DNA of 64,000 bases from UBA60 sp964587885 (GTDB lineage: Archaea; Thermoplasmatota; Poseidoniia; Poseidoniales; Poseidoniaceae): positions 50,414 to 114,413 of the forward strand of contig CAZPME010000004.1 of assembly GCA_964587885.1 (NCBI GenBank). Reading direction: 5' to 3'. Below are positions 42,794 through 51,800 of the stretch, in pieces. The notes under the pieces were generated by a model. The model was not told the DNA's origin and ran no database searches. It saw nothing but the letters and a program-made list of their open reading frames with translations. The number at the start of each line of letters is the position of its first letter. The stretch's first letter is position 1. The position numbers were made by a program, and so were the translations under genes.

Positions 42794-43558
42794 ATGAGCA
42801 CCTTTCCAGTTCCAGACACCATCTATGATGGTGAGAAAATGCTAGTATTACAGGCGCAGTTGGGCGAATGGGATAATCTCAATCACCTATTGGTCTGTAA
42901 GGCAAGCGGTAAAGCGGCAATTGTCGACCCATTTTCGGGAGATTATTGGGTCGATGTATGTCAACAGCGTAGTTTTACTCTACAATCTGCTCTTCTTACC
43001 CACAGTCATTGGGATCATTCCAAGGGAATTTCTCAGTTGTTAGAGAGGAATCCAGAGGCTGAGGTTTGGGTGCATGAATTGGAGTATCAGCGTGGCTGGA
43101 CAGGCCCAGATACCGACCATTGGTCAACCCCTCCTCAATCGGGAACAGAATACCAATTAGGTGAGTTATTCTTCACAATCCATTGCACCCCTGGTCATAC
43201 CCCTGGGCATGTAACCATTATTGGTAATGGAGTAGTAGTATCTGGCGACTGTATATTTTTGTCAAGGTGTGGACGTACCGACCTGTTTGGCGGAGATATG
43301 AGGGCTCAGCATTCAAGCCTAGTTTATCTCAAGGATATTCTAAGTCATTTACCCGAAGATTGGTTGGTATTGCCTGGCCATCAGTATTCAATGGCCGATG
43401 GTTCAAACCCCACTTTTATTTCGGTTGGACAATTACTTAGTGAAAATGCTGCACTACGAGCCGCTGGGAATTGGCAAGAGTTTAGCCAGTTAGATTTTCT
43501 CTCATTCGATGATTCGATGGCGGAAAAAGCCCGTCGGCAAAGAGCCAAACAGTCCTAA
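42794..43558 (+). CDS. Metallo-beta-lactamase-fold hydrolase, glyoxalase II-like
   Basis: The 254-residue protein has the zinc-binding THSHWDH, the second metal ligand in HCTPGHTPGHV, the GDCIFLSRCGRTDLFGGD segment of glyoxalase II and persulfide dioxygenase-type enzymes, and a final LPGHQYS. It probably hydrolyses a thioester such as a glyoxalase substrate or oxidises persulfide; the sequence does not decide. It is transcribed divergently from the sensor gene with about 80 bases between the start codons. Confidence 0.82.
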   Translation: MSTFPVPDTIYDGEKMLVLQAQLGEWDNLNHLLVCKASGKAAIVDPFSGDYWVDVCQQRSFTLQSALLTHSHWDHSKGISQLLERNPEAEVWVHELEYQRGWTGPDTDHWSTPPQSGTEYQLGELFFTIHCTPGHTPGHVTIIGNGVVVSGDCIFLSRCGRTDLFGGDMRAQHSSLVYLKDILSHLPEDWLVLPGHQYSMADGSNPTFISVGQLLSENAALRAAGNWQEFSQLDFLSFDDSMAEKARRQRAKQS

Positions 43559-46500
43559 TCATAGATTATCAAGATCTAACATCGTTGGCATTGAGGCTTG
43601 TTCTGCCTGTTGGATTTCATATTGTTTCCATTGTGGTAATTCACTAGTGTCTTGCCAGCCAAGTTCCTTGGCTTTGTCGAGTAATCCTTGCGAGACATAG
43701 TAATCTATCCATTGCTTTTTACGCTCCTCTTCCTCAATGTTTGCTTCAGACCTTAAGTCAAGATATTCGTCTTCACTAACCAGCACCTTGCCTTTTCGCT
43801 TAGCACTTTGTTTGGCCACTTGTATAATCACCAAAGCAGTAAGGAGAATGACAATTGTACCACCTAAGGCTACAACGGGATTGACGTCAAATGCCACTCC
43901 AGATTCGCCTTTAGTGCCGTCATCTACCGTATTTGGCTCGGTCACCACGCATTGGTCCTTGGAACCGGTCCAAAAGTCAGCATCATAAGGGCAAGCATCA
44001 TTTCGGTCACTTTGACCATCGCCATCATAATCGGGACAGCCATATCTATCACGCCATGATTCACCGTAGTCACTGCGGCAATCATCGGGTTGGAATGCTC
44101 CTAGGGTCACATTATTTCCATAGCCATCACCATCGCCATCCGCATATTGTGTATATCGGTCGGGAAATGCATCAGCTTGCGAGCCGTTAGGATTGTCGCC
44201 ATGACCATCACCATCACGGTCTGCCCATTGTGTTGCATCGTTAGGAAATGCATCCCCGCTTTCATCGAATAAAGTGAGGTGTGCTCCAGAAACAAGTGGG
44301 TCTTCAATGGTCATATTAACGGGGTAATAATTGTCTCCATACTTATCTCCATCAGTATCTTTCCATTGTAATGGGTCATTGGGAAATGGGTCGATTGAAT
44401 CGGCCCAGCCATCACCATCGTTATCTGGGCAGCCCTCAAGATTTTGTTCAGAACTAGTACCATATTCATCGAGGCAATCATCACCACTTGCTACTGCATC
44501 ATTATCGCCCACACCATCACCATCGGCATCTTCCCACTGGAACGAATTATCGGGAAAGGCATCAAGTTCATCGACGTAACCATCGCCATCACTATCGGGG
44601 CAGCCACGGATACCATCCTCGTCGGCATCCCCTTCTTCGTTGGGGCATTGGTCACCATTTGTTCCATTGGGATTGTCGCCGAAACCATCGCCATCTGAGT
44701 CGCGACATTGGGTTGGGTCACTTGGCCACCAATCGCCATTGGGCAACACCTTATTGTCGCCACATCCATCACCATCAGTATCTTTCCATTGTGAACCATC
44801 GGCAGGGAAGTAATCTGGATTATTACCGCTGGCATTATCGCCATATCCATCGCCATCTGAATCACTCCATTGGGTGGCGTCGTCAGGAAAGTAATCAGCA
44901 CCTGTTGGTCGATTGGCATAACCATCGTTATCGCGGTCGGGACACCCAACTAAGTCAATCCAAGAGGTTCCGGTTTCATAGACACAATCATCCGGATTAT
45001 TGCCGCTTTGATTGTCGCCAAATCCATCGCCATCAGAATCGTGCCATTGTGTTGGGTCATCTGGAAACGCATCGGCATCTCCAATTGGATGGGCTGATTC
45101 ATTTGCATCGGCATCGGAATAACCATCGCCATCGCTATCGGGGCAACCACGTCGATCGTTGTATGAATCTCCCCAAGCATTTGGGCATCCATCAGGGAGT
45201 TGCCCATCTGCATTATCGCCAAGCCAATCACCATCAGTATCAGCCCATTGGTAGCGGTCTAAGGGAAAGGCGTCAGGATTAACTGCATCTGCTCTGTATT
45301 CTCCGGCACAGCCCAATCCTTCGGTGCAGCGGAACATATTTGCCCACGAAACATTGTTGTAATTGTCTCCCCAATTATCGCCATCGGTATCGTTCCATTG
45401 GGTTGGGTCGGCGGGAAAGGCATCTCCAGATTGGTTGATGTGTAATTCAAGTGGTGCCGCACCGGTTTCATAGTAGTAATTATCTCCATATCCATCACCA
45501 TCAGTATCAGCCCATTGGGTTGGGTCGTTAATGAAAGCATCAGCACCATCGGTAATCTTCCAAATACCATCAGGGTCGGAGAATCCATCACCATCGGTGT
45601 CTGGACATCCAAATCGATCAAGATACGAAAATCCTGAGATTGAGATACAGGCATCGGGTTGGAAAGCAGGAGCCTGATTGTCGCCATAACCATCTAAGTC
45701 AGTATCATTCCATTGGGTAGGGTCAATCGGAAAATGGTCTACTTTACCATCACCTTGGTCGGTGGTGTTCCAACCATCTTGGTCTGGGTCTGGCTCAACT
45801 TTCCAGAAGTACAGGCCCTCATCATTTCGACCATGACCAGAGACGATGTGCTGACCGTCTGCTGCCCAAGAGAAGCCATATACAGTGCCACATTGGTTGT
45901 TTTGGGAACTTGTACAGCCGCCAGGACGTGGACCCGAGAAGGTGTCCTCGACGTTACCGTTATCAGTTGAATAAACTTTCACTGAGGCGCCATCGCCTTG
46001 GTAATAGGATATCGAGAAGCCAACCATTCTACTGTCGGGAGAGAAATCGGTTGACATACAACTGCTGGAGTGAGTCTTTTGCCATAGTCTTGAACCGGTA
46101 TGAGCGTTGTATAATTCTGCCCCTGAACCTCCGCCACCCCAAGATTCACAGGTTGAAATCCAGTTACCATCCGGAGACCAAGCAATATCGGCGATAGTGG
46201 AGCCGGCGATGTTAGTCATACTGCGATTCTGTTGCCAATTCACAGTTTCGTAAATCCACATGTCATCATTTCCACCCATGGCGATGCGTGAGCCATCAGG
46301 CGACCAAGCAACGCTATCAAAGCGGTCCTCACTTGCTGGATTCAAAGCTCTCTCTTCAAGTCCCGAAGAGGTATTGATAATCTTCACTTCACCATTGGTT
46401 CCACTATTTCCCGCACGCCCCACGGCAACTGCAATTAGACTTCCATCGTGATTAAATGCAATGTTTCCAGGAGTATCGTCGTTGCCGGATTCGACATCGA

Positions 46501-47023
46501 CATTGATTGGGGCGTGTCGTGGACTCATGTTATCAGCCCACCAAATTTGCAATTCATCGTCACCGCTACTACCTAGATTTGTAGACGCCGCGACCATGCT
46601 ACCATCAGGTGACCACGCGACTGCAGCAGCAGCACCATTCAATTGGTCGGAGAGTAAGTTTATCTGAGTCGAGGTATTCCAAATTCTAACCCAGCCGTTT
46701 TCATCACCGGAGAGTACCAGTTCACCATCTGGACTATGGTCGATGCCGTAGTAATCGTAACTTGAAGACAGGGTTTGAACGATTTCAAAATGAGAGCCTG
46801 GAATCGACGTCCTGTCATTCCAGTCGCTGGTCCCATCCCCGTCAGCATCCGGGCAACCGGTACGGTCAACCGAACTATTGCCAACGGCCAGCATACAGTC
46901 GTCGTTGTGGTCTTCATGGCCATCTCCATCGGTATCCAGTGCACTTGCGAAAGGCATTAGAACGACAAGAACCATACATAGAACTGCGGAATGAGCACCG
47001 AAGGTGCGATGCAGATGGTCCAT
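43559..47023 (-). CDS. Giant surface protein with WD-like propeller and TSP3-like repeats
   Basis: The protein is 1154 residues. It has a signal peptide, a short TSP3-like stretch (DTDGDGHEDHNDDC), and a propeller of about seven blades with WSPDGS and DHSPDGELVLSGD motifs to about residue 410. About twelve further repeats of the type DPTQWxDxDGDGxGDN follow, to about 1040, with one membrane span at about 1047-1077 and a 77-residue charged cytoplasmic tail. The Asp-rich repeats suggest calcium-stabilised surface stalks. Some repeats are degenerate (for example CRDSDGDGFGDN). The gene is divergent from the HTH-STAND gene, sharing a 186-base promoter region. Function: adhesion or sensing, by architecture only. 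Confidence 0.82.
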   Translation of the reverse strand: MDHLHRTFGAHSAVLCMVLVVLMPFASALDTDGDGHEDHNDDCMLAVGNSSVDRTGCPDADGDGTSDWNDRTSIPGSHFEIVQTLSSSYDYYGIDHSPDGELVLSGDENGWVRIWNTSTQINLLSDQLNGAAAAVAWSPDGSMVAASTNLGSSGDDELQIWWADNMSPRHAPINVDVESGNDDTPGNIAFNHDGSLIAVAVGRAGNSGTNGEVKIINTSSGLEERALNPASEDRFDSVAWSPDGSRIAMGGNDDMWIYETVNWQQNRSMTNIAGSTIADIAWSPDGNWISTCESWGGGGSGAELYNAHTGSRLWQKTHSSSCMSTDFSPDSRMVGFSISYYQGDGASVKVYSTDNGNVEDTFSGPRPGGCTSSQNNQCGTVYGFSWAADGQHIVSGHGRNDEGLYFWKVEPDPDQDGWNTTDQGDGKVDHFPIDPTQWNDTDLDGYGDNQAPAFQPDACISISGFSYLDRFGCPDTDGDGFSDPDGIWKITDGADAFINDPTQWADTDGDGYGDNYYYETGAAPLELHINQSGDAFPADPTQWNDTDGDNWGDNYNNVSWANMFRCTEGLGCAGEYRADAVNPDAFPLDRYQWADTDGDWLGDNADGQLPDGCPNAWGDSYNDRRGCPDSDGDGYSDADANESAHPIGDADAFPDDPTQWHDSDGDGFGDNQSGNNPDDCVYETGTSWIDLVGCPDRDNDGYANRPTGADYFPDDATQWSDSDGDGYGDNASGNNPDYFPADGSQWKDTDGDGCGDNKVLPNGDWWPSDPTQCRDSDGDGFGDNPNGTNGDQCPNEEGDADEDGIRGCPDSDGDGYVDELDAFPDNSFQWEDADGDGVGDNDAVASGDDCLDEYGTSSEQNLEGCPDNDGDGWADSIDPFPNDPLQWKDTDGDKYGDNYYPVNMTIEDPLVSGAHLTLFDESGDAFPNDATQWADRDGDGHGDNPNGSQADAFPDRYTQYADGDGDGYGNNVTLGAFQPDDCRSDYGESWRDRYGCPDYDGDGQSDRNDACPYDADFWTGSKDQCVVTEPNTVDDGTKGESGVAFDVNPVVALGGTIVILLTALVIIQVAKQSAKRKGKVLVSEDEYLDLRSEANIEEEERKKQWIDYYVSQGLLDKAKELGWQDTSELPQWKQYEIQQAEQASMPTMLDLDNL

Positions 47024-47041
47024 GCACGGGGATAAACCTGT

Positions 47042-47051
47042 GATATTAGTT
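47042..47051 (-). promoter_or_regulatory. TATA-like box of the giant surface protein gene
   Basis: The minus strand reads AACTAATATC, with the TAATAT core 20-25 bases before the ATG at 47023. That spacing would give a leaderless or nearly leaderless mRNA. The inverted repeat at 47055-47071 lies just upstream. Confidence 0.4.
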
Positions 47052-47054
47052 CTT

Positions 47055-47071
47055 GCGCATAGTTTGTGCGC
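47055..47071. promoter_or_regulatory. Inverted repeat between divergent surface and STAND genes
   Basis: GCGCA at 47055-47059 and TGCGC at 47067-47071 are inverted repeats in the 186-base gap between the divergent genes. The location, directly upstream of the TATA-like box of the surface gene, suits a binding site for a regulator, possibly the neighbouring HTH protein. Five-base arms are short and could occur by chance. Confidence 0.3.
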
Positions 47072-47209
47072 GTATCAATGAAGTAAAATGTCGGAAAGCT
47101 ATGCCGGTTTGCATTTTAATTACGGTGAATGTGCGAGTTGGCACCGCGTAGGAAAAAAATCTGCAGCAAAGTGAAATAATCAGCGCAAGGGGGCGAATGG
47201 TTCAACATA

Positions 47210-48796
47210 GTGCACCTTACGACCGGTATTGTGGCGAGTGAGTTACCAAAGGTTTCGGTCGCGGTCAGCGACCGCATCTTACTTCATTTATTGGAGCAGG
47301 ATGACCAAGCCGACAAGTATGTAGTCAACAATACCGTAACTCGGCGTGGGATTGCTGAGGCTTGTGCTCTCCACCCACCTAATGTTAGCCGAACTATGCG
47401 TTCGATATTACGCCAAGGTTTAGTCAGCGAACATTCGCGTACAGTTAAGGGAGAATCACGCCGGCAGAAGACCTGGCAATTGACTGAGACAGGGCGAGAA
47501 GAATCCAAATTGCGCAAAGAAGCGATGGGAAAAATCCCATTGTTAATTCGTGACCGTAGAGGGACCCTCCTTGAATTGGAAGCGGCTCAAGCCTGTGATC
47601 GTCTTGAGGCTGACCTCACATTACTACAGGTCTTGATGCATGCTCAGCATGAGGGAGTGCTAGTTTTCGGAGACATTCGTTTTGGGCCAATTCGTAGTAC
47701 CGATGGTGGTTCTAAAAAACAACCCGGACGACTAACCTTGTTGGCTGGCGCTCACGCCACCTACCACACTTCTCCGCCCCCACCACGCAATGTTCACGGT
47801 CGCTCAACCGAATTAGCACGATTACACCAATGGCGCAAAGACCGCAATCCAGCCCTTGTGCTTTCAGGAATTGCGGGAATTGGCAAATCGACTTTGGCCG
47901 CCCAATGGGTTACTGAGATGATGGAGAAAGAGGAGTTACTTTCGGTTTGCTGGTACCCTTGCCAACCTTGGGACCGTCCACTTGGAGTTGCTGTTAGTGT
48001 CCTACATCGTTTGGGGATTGATGAGAATCATGACCCTTACAACCTAATGGATACCTTGCCGATGTTGCCTGGAGCCGCTCTTGATGTAGATTCATGGCGC
48101 CGTCGACTGCTCGCTTATCTGACCGATGGAAAGGCGGTGCGCGAACGTTATCGCGAAAAACCTGCAGTAGGTGCTCCACCCCCAACTTGGTTATTCATTC
48201 TCGATGATGTTCATCATTTGGGTGAAGGTGGTGATGAATTCCTTGGTGCATTACTACAAGTCGCGAGTCAATCGCCAATTCAATTATTGATGATTAGTCG
48301 ATATGATTTGGGCTTCTACGACCGTCGTGATGTTCATACTCGTGGCTTAGTTGAAGAGATGGCAATTTCTGGATTGACGGTAGATGCACTCAATAATTGG
48401 TTGACCACTATGGATGGCGATGAAACTCCTTCGGCTAAAGCGGTGCACAAGGCTACTGGTGGTCATCCTTTAGCCATGGAATTGCTTGAATTATATGGTC
48501 AAGTCACTCATAGCGATTGGTTGCGCTTTTTGGACGAAGAAATCCTTGAACAACTACCCGCACCTGAACGGGCTCTACTTTCGCAATTAGCGGTTGCCGA
48601 GCGACCGGTGCCGTGGCCACAATTGGCGCAGGCAGCCGGTTGGGATGGAAGCCCACCTAAACGCCTGATTGAGCGCTCTTTACTGCTTGAGACAGATGAT
48701 GGTATGTGGCTTCACGATGCCTTACGCGAGCGGCTCAATCGAGAAGTTGGAAAAGGCCAAAAAAAGCGCAAGAAGAAACTGAAAAAGGAAAAGTAG
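47210..48796 (+). CDS. HTH-STAND ATPase regulator
   Basis: The 528-residue protein has an N-terminal MarR-like winged helix (about 15-100: ITRRGIAEAC-like helix and ALHPPNVSRTMRSILRQG). A STAND/NACHT-like ATPase follows: P-loop SGIAGIGKST at 219-228, Walker B LFILDDVHH at about 328-336, a sensor ISRYD and a C-terminal helical half with ATGGHPLAMELLELYG. The tail is very basic (KKRKKKLKKEK). STAND proteins are signal-gated switches that often control transcription or defence. The start is the GTG at 47210. It is divergent from the giant surface gene and followed, after 31 bases, by another giant membrane protein. Ligand and target unknown. Confidence 0.8.
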   Translation: MHLTTGIVASELPKVSVAVSDRILLHLLEQDDQADKYVVNNTVTRRGIAEACALHPPNVSRTMRSILRQGLVSEHSRTVKGESRRQKTWQLTETGREESKLRKEAMGKIPLLIRDRRGTLLELEAAQACDRLEADLTLLQVLMHAQHEGVLVFGDIRFGPIRSTDGGSKKQPGRLTLLAGAHATYHTSPPPPRNVHGRSTELARLHQWRKDRNPALVLSGIAGIGKSTLAAQWVTEMMEKEELLSVCWYPCQPWDRPLGVAVSVLHRLGIDENHDPYNLMDTLPMLPGAALDVDSWRRRLLAYLTDGKAVRERYREKPAVGAPPPTWLFILDDVHHLGEGGDEFLGALLQVASQSPIQLLMISRYDLGFYDRRDVHTRGLVEEMAISGLTVDALNNWLTTMDGDETPSAKAVHKATGGHPLAMELLELYGQVTHSDWLRFLDEEILEQLPAPERALLSQLAVAERPVPWPQLAQAAGWDGSPPKRLIERSLLLETDDGMWLHDALRERLNREVGKGQKKRKKKLKKEK

Positions 48797-48827
48797 GTTT
48801 CATCTAATCAACCGTCGTCGCAAGTGC

Positions 48828-51800
48828 ATGTCCTCGTGCGATAATCGCTCAGCGAAGAGTAATAATGCGCAATCATTCATCATGATTTTTTTGATGTTAT
48901 TTTCTTCGTTCGCGGTCTATGTAGTCCAAGATATGACTGTTACACCAGCCATATTGGATGATAACAATGTCGTGATGTATGATGGTGATTTCAATGATGC
49001 AGAGATGGTCAAGGACATCTTTGCTGCCGGATCGAGCAGCAACCCTGCCCACCAAACTGCACTCGGCAACACGCTCTATTTCACAGCGAATGATGGCACT
49101 AACGGGGTCGAATTATGGAAGAGTGACGGAACAAGTGTTGGTACCGTGATGGTCAAGGATATCCGCACAGGACAAGAGAGCAGCAACCCTGCCCACCAAA
49201 CTGCAGTTGGCAACACGCTCTACTTCCAAGCGGAAGGCGGCTCCAACACCAACGACCAACTATGGAAGAGTGATGGAACAAGTTCTGGTACCGTAATGGT
49301 CAAGTCTTTCGGCACGATATCCCAACTAACTGCAGTCGGCAACACGCTCTATTTACTCGCTGGTACCAACGGGCGCGAACTATGGAAGTCTGACGGAACA
49401 AGTTCTGGCACCGTAATGGTCAAGTCTTTCTCATCAATATCCCAATCATCACTAACTACAGTCGGCAGCACGTTCTATTTCACGGCAGATGACGGCACTA
49501 ACGGAACCGAATTGTGGAAGAGTGATGGAACAAATACTGGCACCGCAATGGTCAAGGATATCCGTTCAGGCTCAAATAGCGGTTTATGGGGTGGCTATGC
49601 ATACCTAACTGCAGTTGGCAGCACGCTCTACTTCCGAGCGAATGACGGTACCAACGGTTACGAGTTGTGGAAGAGCGACGGAACAAGTAATGGAACGATG
49701 ATGGTCAAGGACATCTATCCAGGCGGCTCAACTTTCAACGGACTCGGCAACTATCCCGATTTAACCGCGGTCGGCAATACACTTTACTTCGGTGCTACCG
49801 ATGGCATTAACGGAGACGAATTGTGGAAGAGCGACGGAACAAGTAATGGGACGGTGATGGTCAAAGATATCAACCCGAGTGGTATGGCTAATAGTGACAC
49901 AGGATATTTCAGAGCAGTTGGAAACACTCTCTACTTCGATGCTACTGATGGTACCAACGGGCACGAACTGTGGAAGTCTGACGGGACCCCTGCTGGGACG
50001 GTGATGGTCAAGAACATTAACCCAAGTGGTGATTCCGATCCACAACGAGTAACTGAAATTAACGGCATGCTCTACTTTAGGGCTAATGACGGCACAAACG
50101 GGGTCGAACTATGGAAGAGTGACGGAACAAGTTCTGGCACCGTAATGGTCAAGGACATCAATTCAGGCTCCACCGACAGTAACCCGGCTCACCTGACAGC
50201 GGTCGGCAGCTCGCTCTTCTTTGCAGCGAATGACGGCACCAACGGAGTTGAATTGTGGAAGGCGACCACCACTTCCACATCATCGGTAGAAGTCAATGGA
50301 AATATTTTCTGGCAAGAGTCATCTGAGCGATTAAATGCAAATTGGAACGCTAACAATATGTCCACATCCACTACTTACGATTATGATTGGAATGTGTATT
50401 ATTTTGATAATGACACCTACACCTTAGTAGAGGCGTTTAACGGTTCTTTCAGCCCTACGGCGACCTCGCACACCGGTGGAACTCATCATTGGTCCATCAA
50501 TAATACGAATATCATAAGAGGTCAGACCTATTGTGTTGAAGTCACATTCTATCTCTCTACAACCGCATTAGACAACGACGTTTCATGCATTACAATACCG
50601 AACGGTAGTACTGGAGGTGGTGACGACGATGTCGAGATTGGAGCGCAATTGGTATTTGATGTCGCGAATAGCAATCTCGAGTTGACTTATGATGGGTATA
50701 ATCTCACGACCGCCAACTCATATTCGGTAAATTGGAGTCTGTACTATCATAGTAACGGTACTGAAATCTTTGGCAACTCAGAAGGTCTTTCACCATCCAG
50801 TCCGAGTGTTACTAACAATTTCGCCAGTTATCCACTCTCTAATGCATGGATATCAAGGGGGCTGACGTATTGTTTGGACATCAATATTTTTGATTCTCAA
50901 TGGGCCTCATTATCATCTGATACAAAATGTGCGACAATCCCCAACGGTAGTAATAGTGGTGGCAGCAACGAGACTATCTCTGCACAAATGGAGTTTGATA
51001 ACCAGAACGAAAAATTATCATTCAACATTACCGCGGATGGACTTACGATCACCGATTCATATTCGGTGAATTGGAGCCTGTCCTATAATAGCAATGATAC
51101 TGAGATTTCATCTGATACCACACCGACCTTCTCTCCATCAACTTCTACACATTTCTATGAATTAGCAGAGTTTGTCCTTTCCGAACACATAACCAGAGGG
51201 CTCGAGTACTGCGTTTCTGTCGACTTGATTAACTCAGTTGGCACTACATTGGCTACAGATTCCAAATGTGTGATAATTCCGATCAGTGGTGGTGGTGACG
51301 GTGGAAGTAACGGAGAACCTGATTATTGGGGTGTTGATGGAAATAGTCTCGCTCAGATGTTCCCACAAGCGGCGCTTGATTATGTCGCCGAGGACTGCGA
51401 TGGGTCGCTTACCAATGCTTGCGCAAATGCGTTCGGGGAGTGGTGTGAATCGAATTCAAACGTACCAGGATGTGAAGTAATTGAAAGTCTATGCGAAGAT
51501 GATGAAGATTTCATTATCTCCGACCACGTCTCGAACCCTGGCCTTGGCACAAATGATACCTTGATTACGCTTCAATTAACACAAACCTCGGAAGACCTTG
51601 CTTGGGCAAACTTGAACATTGTTATTGTCGGAGAAGATGGAACCCAATACCAATGCAGGATTGACGGGCCTGCGAACCAATATCCTTGCCGAATTCATGA
51701 ATTCGGTAGTGATGACTCACGTTGGGAGGAGGGTGAGACGATTCACCTGCAAGAGGATGCCCAAGCAATATGTGATGATTCTGGGTGCAACCTCACATTG

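Noticed and set aside
44488..45282. A long plus-strand frame rich in His and Arg opposite the giant surface gene
   Set aside because: It is a mirror of the Asp-rich repeat codons (GAT/GAC read in reverse as ATC/GTC and shifted frames) and has no start signal or sensible composition.
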